Below are positions 1 through 7,263 of a stretch of 10,226 bases of DNA, in pieces; positions within the stretch are counted from its first letter, which is position 1; the number at the start of each line of letters is the position of its first letter. The position numbers and the translations under genes are program-made. The stretch lies in contig RFRA01000024.1 in the NCBI GenBank assembly GCA_009924725.1, positions 1-10,226 of the forward strand, given 5' to 3'. Under the pieces are notes generated by a model. The model was not told where the DNA came from. It saw only the letters and a list, made by a program, of their open reading frames with translations, and did not search any database. The stretch is from Actinomycetota bacterium. GTDB taxonomy: Bacteria > Actinomycetota > Actinomycetes > Nanopelagicales > Nanopelagicaceae.

Positions 1-912
1 TATCTGGCAATTACATTTCTAGATAGAGCCAACTGGTTCCTTGACCCAGCTTTAGGTCCAGTTCTAATTGGTCTTCTTTCGGTCGGAATCGGCGTTGGCA
101 TCACTTTTGTTAGCACCGGATTGCAAAATAAACCTGCACTCTATGCATCACTAACGATGGCACCGCTAACTGTTATCTCTTACTTCGCGACTGCGTCATC
201 CTTGAATTCGTCTTCTTCTATTCCGCAGATTCTTCTTTATGCATTGGTAACAGCAGGCGTTGCAGTAGCTGTCTCGTTGCTCTTTGCCAAAGTTGATCGT
301 GGGCCAGTAGTTAGAACAACCGTGATCACTTCGCTGTTATCGGCACATTTGATTATCGTAGATAAACTCATGACGACCTGGAAGCCATACATGGAAGATG
401 GTGCGGTCAACTTCAGACCTATCCCAACAATTGGCCAAGCCAAAGATTTGCTGCCAAAAGATGAGTTCTGGCTAAATTTCCTAGATATGTTTGTGCACTT
501 ATTCTTACCAACAATTGCACTTACTTTGATCTCATTTGCGGGATACATCAGATATTCCAGAGGAACACTTCTTGAAGTGTTAAATCAGGATTACATTAGA
601 ACTGCGCGCGCTAAGGGGCTCACTGAGCGAACCGTGATTATGCGACATGCGTTTCGCAATACCTTGATTCCACTAACAACGATCATTGTTGTTGACTTTG
701 CCGGAATCGTTGGCGGTGCGATCATTACCGAACGAGTCTTTGGTTGGTATGGAATGGGAACCCTATTTAATAGAGCTATTCAAACCCAGGATCTAAATCT
801 GCTTATGGGTGTCTTCTTTATTACGGCCAGCCTGGCGGTCTTAGCAAATCTGGTTGCAGATTTGCTCTACTCAGCACTTGATCCACGAATCAGAGTAGGG
901 AGTGGAAAATAA
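1..912 (+). CDS. Peptide/oligopeptide ABC transporter permease, DppB/OppB type (5' end outside window)
   Basis: This is an inner-membrane permease subunit of a type I ABC importer for peptides or related solutes. The reading frame is open from base 1 to the TAA at 910-912, giving 303 visible residues; the TTG at 121 is internal and is not the start. The C-terminal 120 residues match the family: a TM segment (HLFLPTIALTLISFAGYIRYSR), the cytoplasmic EAA loop (DYIRTARAKGLTERTVIMRHAFRNT) that docks on the ATPase, two further TM segments, and the usual ending SALDPRIR. Upstream, residues about 18-120 appear to hold four hydrophobic segments instead of the usual single helix plus short loop, so the protein seems larger than a standard DppB of about 310-340 aa. 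The stop codon overlaps the next ATG (TAATG), indicating translational coupling. Peptide specificity is inferred from the family only; other solutes such as nickel or sugar oligomers use the same fold. Confidence 0.93.
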   Translation, partial: YLAITFLDRANWFLDPALGPVLIGLLSVGIGVGITFVSTGLQNKPALYASLTMAPLTVISYFATASSLNSSSSIPQILLYALVTAGVAVAVSLLFAKVDRGPVVRTTVITSLLSAHLIIVDKLMTTWKPYMEDGAVNFRPIPTIGQAKDLLPKDEFWLNFLDMFVHLFLPTIALTLISFAGYIRYSRGTLLEVLNQDYIRTARAKGLTERTVIMRHAFRNTLIPLTTIIVVDFAGIVGGAIITERVFGWYGMGTLFNRAIQTQDLNLLMGVFFITASLAVLANLVADLLYSALDPRIRVGSGK

Positions 913-1988
913 TGTTTGGATTTAAGAAGAAAGAAAAAATCGATTCATTCACCGCCTCTGGCGAAAATGCAATTGCCAATAAAGAGGTAGAGGGCTTAAG
1001 TCAGGGCCAGATCGTTCTCAAAAGGTTTTTGCGTCACAAGGCTGCGGTTATTTCAGTAATTTTCCTAGCCTCAATTATTGCCTTGGTGTTTTCCGCAGTT
1101 AACTCAAGCATTGGGCCAATCAAGATCAATGGTTGGTGGAAATGGGGTACTGAAGATCTGCCTAGTTTGAGAACCGAAGGTTGTGGCGATGGAACTGTTG
1201 GCTGCCCTAGTTTCTCATTAATGCCGAAGTTTCTCGGTGGTAGTGGAATTCAATTCGGAGATCATCCATTTGGGCAAGATGATATCGGTCGTGACTATTT
1301 TGCTTTAGTCATGAAAGGCACCCAGAGATCAATCTTGGTTATGTTTGTGATTGGAATATTTGCCGCGACTATTGGCACCGTTATCGGAGCTGTTGCCGGA
1401 TATTTCCGTGGAACTATTGATAACGTGCTTATGCGCCTTACCGACTTCATCATCACAATTCCAGCAGTCATTGTGGGATCTGTAATTGGTGCAAAATTTG
1501 GAAACCTTGGTGCCCTTGTTTTGGCTGCGTATCTAGGTTTATTTGCCTGGACTGGTTTGGCACGGTTGGTTCGCGGTGAGTTTTTAACTTTGCGTGAACG
1601 AGAGTTCGTCGATGCGGCTCGAGTAGCTGGAGCCTCAACCCGAAGAATTATTTTCAAGCATATTTTGCCGAATGCCGTAGGTGTAATCATTGTCTCGGTT
1701 ACCTTGCTGTTATCTGGCGCAATTTTGTTGGAGACCGCGCTGTCATATCTCGGTTTCGGAGTGGTTCCACCCGATGTATCCCTAGGTCTTTTGATCAATC
1801 AATACCAGGATGCATTCACAACAAGACCATATCTATTCTGGTATCCCGGCTTCTTCATTATTGGAATTGCACTCAGCATTAACTTCATTGGAGACGGCCT
1901 GCGTGACGCATTTGATCCGCGTCAAAAGCAGAGACTTACCAAGAAGGACCGGCAGAATGCAAAAGTCTTAGAGAGAGATGCGGCCTAA
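912..1988 (+). CDS. Peptide/oligopeptide ABC transporter permease, DppC/OppC type
   Basis: This is the second permease of the importer, 358 aa, and should pair with the upstream DppB-type protein. The ATG at 912 overlaps the previous stop and has a purine-rich GGGAG about 9 nt upstream. Residues 29-65 carry the OppC N-terminal region with the first TM helix. HPFGQDDIGRD at 118-128 is the conserved HPxGxDxxGRD motif before the transmembrane domain. The EAA loop is at about 230-254 (REFVDAARVAGASTRRIIFKH), followed by two TM helices and the conserved ending NFIGDGLRDAFDPR. An extended extracytoplasmic loop (about 68-117) contains two cysteines, C91 and C98, seven residues apart, which is not a standard family feature. 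The tail is highly charged. The TAA at 1986-1988 overlaps the end of the convergent PH-domain gene by 4 bp, and the matching ATPase gene only resumes 630 bp later. Confidence 0.95.
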   Translation: MFGFKKKEKIDSFTASGENAIANKEVEGLSQGQIVLKRFLRHKAAVISVIFLASIIALVFSAVNSSIGPIKINGWWKWGTEDLPSLRTEGCGDGTVGCPSFSLMPKFLGGSGIQFGDHPFGQDDIGRDYFALVMKGTQRSILVMFVIGIFAATIGTVIGAVAGYFRGTIDNVLMRLTDFIITIPAVIVGSVIGAKFGNLGALVLAAYLGLFAWTGLARLVRGEFLTLREREFVDAARVAGASTRRIIFKHILPNAVGVIIVSVTLLLSGAILLETALSYLGFGVVPPDVSLGLLINQYQDAFTTRPYLFWYPGFFIIGIALSINFIGDGLRDAFDPRQKQRLTKKDRQNAKVLERDAA

Positions 1989-2620
1989 GAATGAAGAGCA
2001 CTTATGAAAGCCGCAATCACGCTAATGGCCGTGATCGAGATTCCCAACCAGTCGGTGGTAATCGAAAAGTTAACTGGAGCGGATTTAACATCGACTCTTT
2101 GGTTAAGCCGCAATTGAGCGATGTAACCGGCGGTACCCGAATCGGTTCCTGGCGTATCGGAAACTTTGATGTCACTACTTCCTTGGTTTCCTTGGTGAAA
2201 TCCTCGAAGGTCACTCGGGTGCATTCGTCGGTGGTGACGACGGCCAGGGCCTACCGCGCTCCAGCAGCGGATTTCGCGATCTTTAGTCAAAACCGTAAAA
2301 GTGAATTTAGTTTTGATTGCTTTAACATCGTTCCAATCAACGATGGTGGTGGAGAACGGATTTCTGATGCCCAGCGCCGTGTCGGTGAAGAGAAGATACG
2401 GTCTGTGCACTACACGATAAATTCCATGGCTAAAGATAAAGCCAATCAGAATTGGGGTAGTTGCTCTGGAAATTTGGAAATCAACGTACTCGAGCGATCC
2501 ATAAATCATTCCCACAGCGAAAATGTAGGCAGCAAAGCTGTACGCAATAGAGCCACGACCCCTAAGAATCTCGGGGTTACCACCAACTCTTTTAAGTGTC
2601 TTGAAGGGAGTAGCGTTCAT
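1985..2620 (-). CDS. PH-domain-containing membrane protein (bacterial PH, PF10756-like)
   Basis: This is a 211-aa predicted membrane protein of unknown biochemical role. Two hydrophobic helices (about 26-43 and 54-70) precede a bacterial PH-like domain (about 72-145). That domain has the elements typical of actinobacterial members: LLFTDTALGIRNPF, a VDWNDV turn, and REIRCWSAVGPGRR at 115-128. A third hydrophobic helix is at about 190-209. The frame stays open 47 codons further upstream inside the ATPase gene, but that extension reads as antisense. The ATG at 2620-2618 is preferred because a consensus-like promoter ends 10 nt before it and the family similarity starts just after it. There is no good Shine-Dalgarno, which suits a nearly leaderless mRNA. 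The gene is buried on the opposite strand between two halves of a transporter operon, overlapping the dppC stop at one end and the ATPase start at the other. The family call is firm; function is unknown. Confidence 0.85.
   Translation of the reverse strand: MNATPFKTLKRVGGNPEILRGRGSIAYSFAAYIFAVGMIYGSLEYVDFQISRATTPILIGFIFSHGIYRVVHRPYLLFTDTALGIRNPFSTTIVDWNDVKAIKTKFTFTVLTKDREIRCWSAVGPGRRHHRRMHPSDLRGFHQGNQGSSDIKVSDTPGTDSGTAGYIAQLRLNQRVDVKSAPVNFSITTDWLGISITAISVIAAFISALHS
2603..2610 (+). promoter_or_regulatory. Ribosome binding site that fixes the ATPase start at 2619
   Basis: GAAGGGAG is followed by an 8-nt spacer and then ATG at 2619-2621. This makes 2619 a better start than the in-frame TTG at 2601, which would place the site inside the coding region. 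The site lies opposite the extreme 3' side of the shared CATG start palindrome, within the antisense PH gene's first codons. Confidence 0.7.
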
Positions 2621-4268
2621 GAGTAATCCAATATTAGAGGTGCAAGATTTTTCTGTCGATTTTTGGGTAGATGGGGTCTGGTACCCGGCAGCAATCAAAA
2701 TGAATTTTGAACTGCATCCTGGAAAAGTGCTTGCCATTGTTGGTGAATCAGGATCTGGCAAGTCAACGACTGCCCTGGGTTTGATGTCATTGCTCGCATC
2801 GAACGCGAAAATGTCAGGCTCGGTTAAAGTTCGAGATCAAGAAATGCTGAATGCAAATTCTGCAACACTTCGAAAGTTTCGCGGTAAAGAAGTTGCCTAT
2901 ATCTTCCAAGAGCCAATGACTGCTTTAAATCCTATTTACACAATCGGATTCCAAGTAGTTGAAACTTTGCGCACTCACTTCGACTTGAGCCCAAAACGGG
3001 CTAGGGCGAGAGCGGTAGAGCTATTCACGCTCGTTGAGATTCCGAACCCAGAACAATCTTTTGACAAGTACCCACATCAACTGTCAGGCGGTCAAAGACA
3101 ACGCGCGATGATCGCTCAAGCGCTAGCTTGCGATCCAGGGTTGCTAGTTGCCGACGAACCAACAACAGCACTCGATGTAACTGTGCAGGCAGAAATTTTG
3201 GATTTAATGCGCGGACTTAAGGACAAACTTAACTCTGCAATTCTGCTCATCACCCACGATATGGGTGTAGTTGCAGACATGGCAGATGAGATTTTGGTGA
3301 TGAAAGATGGATTAACAGTTGAACGAGGGTCGGCCGACCAAATCTTTAATCGACCTGGTCACCCTTATACGCAGCAACTTTTGGCAGCTGTACCAAAGCT
3401 TGGCTCAAGCAAGCGACGTGAACTTGCGCATAGAGATGATGCTCAGGTTAAGCCTGTTTTGAAATTAACTGATGTTTCAATTGAATATCCGAAACGCGGA
3501 AGAATTCCAGCTTTTCTGGCAGTTAAAGATTTTAATTTAGAAATCTATCCAGGTGAGATTGTGGGATTAGTGGGTGAATCTGGATCAGGTAAGACGACTG
3601 TTGGTAGAGCTGCAATTGGTTTATTGCCAATCAAGCAAGGCGCCATTGAAGTTGTTGGAAATGACATCAGCAGGGCTACGCAAAAAGATCTCTCAGCCAT
3701 TCGCCGTCATACCGGAATTGTTTTTCAGGATCCGGCTTCTTCACTCAATCCACGTTTGCCGATTGGGGAATCAATCGGCGAACCAATTTTTCTAGCTGGT
3801 CTTGCAAAAGGTGCTGATCTTGCCCATAAGGTCGAAGATCTTCTAGATCAGGTGGAATTGCCTAGAAGCTACCGAAATCGCTACCCCCATGAGCTTTCCG
3901 GTGGACAGCGTCAGCGCGTTGGAATTGCCCGAGCACTTGCCTTGACCCCAGATCTATTGATTGCAGATGAACCAACATCAGCACTCGATGTTTCGGTTCA
4001 AGCCAGATTCTTAGATCTACTTCAAGATTTACAGGTAAAATTAAATTTTGCTTGTCTCTTCATCTCGCACGATCTCGCAGTCGTTGACATCCTTGCGCAC
4101 CGAATCGCCGTTATGCAAAATGGTTTACTTGTTGAAATTGGAGATCGTGATCAGATTCTGAAGCATCCAGCTAATGAATACACCAAGCGACTCATTGCAG
4201 CAGTACCAGTTCCTGATCCGGCTGAACAAAAAATCCGCCGAGAGGCTCGACTCGCTACTAAAAATTAA
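2619..4268 (+). CDS. Double-headed peptide ABC transporter ATP-binding protein (DppD-DppF fusion)
   Basis: This 549-aa cytoplasmic ATPase carries both nucleotide-binding domains that power the DppB/C-type permeases. Half one has Walker A GESGSGKST (42-50), Q-loop FQEP (96-99), signature LSGGQRQ (155-161), Walker B LLVADE (175-180) and switch His 213. It is followed by the oligopeptide-transporter C-terminal motif HPYTQQLLAAVPK (248-260). Half two has Walker A GESGSGKTT (319-327), FQDP (369-372), LSGGQRQ (426-432), LLIADE (446-451), His 484, and the same peptide-transporter tail (NEYTKRLIAAVP). All catalytic motifs are intact in both halves, so both sites should hydrolyse ATP. Fusion of the D and F subunits is common in actinobacteria. 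The start at 2619 is chosen for its ribosome binding site. The gene is separated from its permease partners by an opposite-strand gene with no free space. It ends 29 bp from the convergent GGT-like gene, with no strong terminator visible between them. Confidence 0.96.
   Translation: MSNPILEVQDFSVDFWVDGVWYPAAIKMNFELHPGKVLAIVGESGSGKSTTALGLMSLLASNAKMSGSVKVRDQEMLNANSATLRKFRGKEVAYIFQEPMTALNPIYTIGFQVVETLRTHFDLSPKRARARAVELFTLVEIPNPEQSFDKYPHQLSGGQRQRAMIAQALACDPGLLVADEPTTALDVTVQAEILDLMRGLKDKLNSAILLITHDMGVVADMADEILVMKDGLTVERGSADQIFNRPGHPYTQQLLAAVPKLGSSKRRELAHRDDAQVKPVLKLTDVSIEYPKRGRIPAFLAVKDFNLEIYPGEIVGLVGESGSGKTTVGRAAIGLLPIKQGAIEVVGNDISRATQKDLSAIRRHTGIVFQDPASSLNPRLPIGESIGEPIFLAGLAKGADLAHKVEDLLDQVELPRSYRNRYPHELSGGQRQRVGIARALALTPDLLIADEPTSALDVSVQARFLDLLQDLQVKLNFACLFISHDLAVVDILAHRIAVMQNGLLVEIGDRDQILKHPANEYTKRLIAAVPVPDPAEQKIRREARLATKN
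2631..2659 (-). promoter_or_regulatory. Candidate sigma-70-type promoter for the PH-domain gene
   Basis: On the minus strand TCGACA (2659-2654) and TAATAT (2636-2631) are separated by exactly 17 nt, each matching the TTGACA/TATAAT consensus closely. Transcription would start near 2624, leaving a leader of only about 4 nt before the ATG at 2620. The promoter lies wholly within the first 15 codons of the plus-strand ATPase gene. Seen in sequence; activity is inferred. Confidence 0.6.
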
Positions 4269-4297
4269 ACTTCGTTGATCGCCGTAGATAGCGGTAA

Positions 4298-5878
4298 CTA
4301 GATACCTGCTGCTTGACCTTCGCAACGAGGGTCTGACCCGATCGCATAAGTACCGTTGGCCAGAACTTCCATAAGTTGCACCGAAGATCCATGCCCCCAT
4401 GGTGCAAGTGCTACTACTTCGTGGCCTTTAGCTCTTAGCTCTTCAAATACATTGGCAGAAACGCGGTCTTCGATCTGTAGAACGCCAAGACCTGACTCTT
4501 CGGCAGAACTTAGTCCGGGTGCATTGAGATGCTGCCATCGTGGCGCTTCAATTGCTTCTTGAACATTAAGTTTTAGATCAATCACATTTGTTAGTAGCTG
4601 CAGATTAGTCTGAACCTGAATATTCGCACCCGGTGTTCCACCTACTAAGTACAAAGAGCCATCGGGGCGCACTGCCGTAAATGCATTAAGAGTATGTGCT
4701 GGTCGCTTTCCAGGTGCGATCAAATTTGGCGAAGTTGGATCTAGCGAGAATCCAGTCAAACGATTATTCAATAAAATTCCAGTTTCTGGAATAACCCAAG
4801 AGCTACCAAAGCCATGGAAAACTGATTGAATCCAGGAAACTGCATTTCCTTCTGAATCTGAAACTAAAAAATAAGTGGTATCGCTACCCTCATTCATTGG
4901 CGCAATATCGATACTTGCAACATCCATCGAGATAGTACTTACGCGCTGATCAATATGACTCTTGGAAAGTATTCTTTCGGTATTAACTGTGACAAATTCG
5001 GGGTCGCCGATAATTTCGTTTCGGTCAGCAAAACCAACTTTTTTGGATTCAACGCCGATGTGAATTCGATCAGACTCAGAAAGTGCGGCAATCTCAAATC
5101 GTTCATTGATCAAGAGTTCTTCCATCAAGATCATGCCCTGAGTTGGGGGCGGCTGCCCGTAAACTGTTATGTCACGATACTTAACCGAAAGCGGTTCTAG
5201 CACTCGAGTGGTGTGCGCTTTCAAATCTTGCGCGTTAAACCAACCATCTGAACCCTTAACAAGTTGCGCAGCGATTCGACCCTCATAGAAAGCAGATCGA
5301 CCACTGGTGGCGATTTCCGTTAGCGAGCGAGCCAAATCTTTTTGAATCACCAGGTCGCCAATTTTTACGGTGACGTCAATTCCCATATCTGCAAACATCT
5401 GGGTATCCGGAGCAATCGCAAGATGCGCTTTTATTCGGTTAACAAAACCGGCATTTGCCGGAAATCCATTTTCGGCGTAGTTGATTGCCGGGGCCAACAG
5501 CTGCGAAAAGGGCAACTTTCCATAGCGTTTGTGAGCTTCAAACCAGGTAGAAACTAACCCCGGAACGGTTCCAGATTTGTATCCGTGAAGTGGAATTCCA
5601 TCACGATAGTTTTCAGGTGTTGCAGCATGCGAACCTTCGCCACTTCCGTTAAAAGCTAGATTGCTTTTGGTGCCACGGTGGTGAGTTACTAGAAATGCGT
5701 CTCCACCTAAATGTGATGCGCCAGGTTCGACCACGCAGATCACAGCACTTAGCGCTATCGCAGCATCAATAAACGAGCCACCATCTTTAAGAATTGAGAT
5801 CGCCGCACTTACAGCCAGTGGCTGACTGGCAGCGGCCCCACCGTTACGAGCGTAGACAACGCTTCGCCCTGTCTGCAT
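4298..5878 (-). CDS. Gamma-glutamyltransferase-family N-terminal-nucleophile hydrolase (YwrD/acylase-like)
   Basis: A 526-aa protein of the family that self-cleaves to expose a catalytic Thr. The expected cleavage is before T334 in DTTYFLVSDSEGNAVS, giving subunits of 333 and 193 residues, the usual proportions. Other family marks are SHLGGDAF (55-62), GILLNN (367-372), PGKRPAHTLNAF (389-400), GGTPGAN (413-419) and AIEAPRW. No signal peptide is seen, unlike secreted GGTs, so it probably acts in the cytoplasm. Positions equivalent to E. coli GGT R114, N411, Q430, D433 and S462/S463 are not conserved (the region around FNGSGEG, F354, R373, G376, H395/T396). Glutathione hydrolysis is therefore doubtful, and another amide or gamma-glutamyl peptide is more likely the substrate. 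The ATG sits 2 bp after the tldE stop with only a weak SD, so expression is probably coupled. Family call secure, substrate unknown. Confidence 0.88.
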   Translation of the reverse strand: MQTGRSVVYARNGGAAASQPLAVSAAISILKDGGSFIDAAIALSAVICVVEPGASHLGGDAFLVTHHRGTKSNLAFNGSGEGSHAATPENYRDGIPLHGYKSGTVPGLVSTWFEAHKRYGKLPFSQLLAPAINYAENGFPANAGFVNRIKAHLAIAPDTQMFADMGIDVTVKIGDLVIQKDLARSLTEIATSGRSAFYEGRIAAQLVKGSDGWFNAQDLKAHTTRVLEPLSVKYRDITVYGQPPPTQGMILMEELLINERFEIAALSESDRIHIGVESKKVGFADRNEIIGDPEFVTVNTERILSKSHIDQRVSTISMDVASIDIAPMNEGSDTTYFLVSDSEGNAVSWIQSVFHGFGSSWVIPETGILLNNRLTGFSLDPTSPNLIAPGKRPAHTLNAFTAVRPDGSLYLVGGTPGANIQVQTNLQLLTNVIDLKLNVQEAIEAPRWQHLNAPGLSSAEESGLGVLQIEDRVSANVFEELRAKGHEVVALAPWGHGSSVQLMEVLANGTYAIGSDPRCEGQAAGI

Positions 5879-5880
5879 CT

Positions 5881-7263
5881 TTAGTTGCCCGGGCTCACGG
5901 TAGACATATTGAAATCCTTAATAACCATCGGCGGCACAGACATGCTGGTTACATCTCCAGCCCATTCGCGTGGTTGAGTCCATTCGGTTGCACCTGCATG
6001 AGCAATGCGCGAAAGCGCACTAACTGGTGAATCATTCCAGCGGAAGTTATTTGTGGCTCCTTGTACTTCGCCATTCTTAACGTAATAAACGCCATCGCGT
6101 GTCAGGCCAGTTAGTAGCAATGAGTTTGGATCAACCATGCGGATGTACCACAGTGTTGTTAGCAGCAAACCGTTATCAACTTTCTTAATGAGGTCTTCTA
6201 GAATTCCACTTCCGTTATCAACACTCATAATTAAGTTATCGCCCATAGGTGTGTAAGGAAGTGATGTGGCTTTTGCGCTCGCTCTAGTCTGAACCAGAGA
6301 TTGCAAAACACCATCCTTTATCCAATCAACTTGAGATTGCTTTTGACCATTGTCAAAGACTGAAGTAAATGAACTACTGGTAGCGGCTGAAATAAAAGGT
6401 GAACCACCAAACACTGGGTGATTAGGTGTACTAAATAGTTGCAGCCCAACGTTAGATAGTTTTTCACCAACGCGGGTTCCGCCACCTTTCTTGGAAAAGA
6501 CACTCTGGCCTTCGAAAGCATCTCGGCCACCAGAAACCCACATCATGTAGACGTAAATATCGGCAATAGAGCCAGACGGAAAAATAGTGTCATAACGTCC
6601 GGCTGGAAGATCAATCCGCTTTGCTTGCCACTCTAGCCGTTGACGAATATTTGCATCAATCTTTGAAACCGAAACATTCTTAAAGTCATGGGTTTCAACG
6701 CCATTCCAGGTGGAACGAGATCGTTGATGAGACTTACCAGTCATCTCAACTCGACCAACTGGCGAATCATGACGTAATCGCATTCCACCTTTTGAGCCAA
6801 CCCAGATAGTTTGGTGGGTATGTTCGGCGTAACCAAACAATTCAATCGCATCGGCTTTTGAACGCTGCATCATTTCGCCCAGTTCTGGCGCAAAGCTAGC
6901 AAAAACTTCAGGACCAGTTGGAGTATGGGGGGCACTCCAATTTCCAAAAGCTACATCACGTGCAAGGGGTGCAAAATCTTCGGCAGCTCCAGCTGCTTTT
7001 GCGGCAGCGGTAGCTTCGGAAAGAAGTGCATCAATATCGCTTTCATCAACATTAGTTCGAGTTACTGCAGCTGATGTCATTGAACCGTCGATGGAAACAA
7101 AGGCAATAACTGTGACGCTGCGCTGAGCGATTACTCCATTGGTAGTCAGCGTGCTACTTGCCCAACGAAGATTAGCTTGAGTGCTATCTTCGACAAGGAC
7201 GATGCAGTCATCGGTTGTCGAACGAGCAAGAATCATTTCAACGAGATCTTGTGCTGAAATCAT
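5881..7263 (-). CDS. tldE: TldE/PmbA-type metallopeptidase subunit
   Basis: This 460-aa protein matches TldE (PmbA), the non-metal-binding partner of TldD. In E. coli the heterodimer trims peptides, as in microcin B17 leader removal and CcdA degradation. The N-terminal region (about 1-130) has the TldD/PmbA fold, including the CIVLVEDSTQANLRWA strand region. A middle region includes the paired aromatic/His stretch GYAEHTHQTIWVGSK. The C-terminus has the family's NGEVQGATNNFRWNDSP segment. It has no HExxxH zinc motif, which separates it from TldD. Length is close to the 450 aa of E. coli PmbA. The ATG overlaps the tldD stop (ATGA), and a strong GGAGG lies 7 nt upstream inside tldD, so the start is well supported. 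It is cotranscribed with tldD and the GGT-like gene. Confidence 0.92.
   Translation of the reverse strand: MISAQDLVEMILARSTTDDCIVLVEDSTQANLRWASSTLTTNGVIAQRSVTVIAFVSIDGSMTSAAVTRTNVDESDIDALLSEATAAAKAAGAAEDFAPLARDVAFGNWSAPHTPTGPEVFASFAPELGEMMQRSKADAIELFGYAEHTHQTIWVGSKGGMRLRHDSPVGRVEMTGKSHQRSRSTWNGVETHDFKNVSVSKIDANIRQRLEWQAKRIDLPAGRYDTIFPSGSIADIYVYMMWVSGGRDAFEGQSVFSKKGGGTRVGEKLSNVGLQLFSTPNHPVFGGSPFISAATSSSFTSVFDNGQKQSQVDWIKDGVLQSLVQTRASAKATSLPYTPMGDNLIMSVDNGSGILEDLIKKVDNGLLLTTLWYIRMVDPNSLLLTGLTRDGVYYVKNGEVQGATNNFRWNDSPVSALSRIAHAGATEWTQPREWAGDVTSMSVPPMVIKDFNMSTVSPGN

Noticed and set aside
1991..2626. 211-codon plus-strand ORF opposite the PH-domain gene
   Set aside because: It is the exact antisense of a recognisable protein family member, its product is low-complexity Ser/Asn/Arg-rich, and no domain is visible.
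2621..2761. N-terminal extension of the PH-domain gene by 47 codons into the ATPase gene
   Set aside because: The extra residues are the reverse of the conserved Walker A region of the ATPase and resemble no PH-family N-terminus. The promoter found would also lie inside it.
4269..4297. Shared terminator between the convergent ATPase and GGT-like genes
   Set aside because: Only 3-4 bp stems can be formed and no T run is present.
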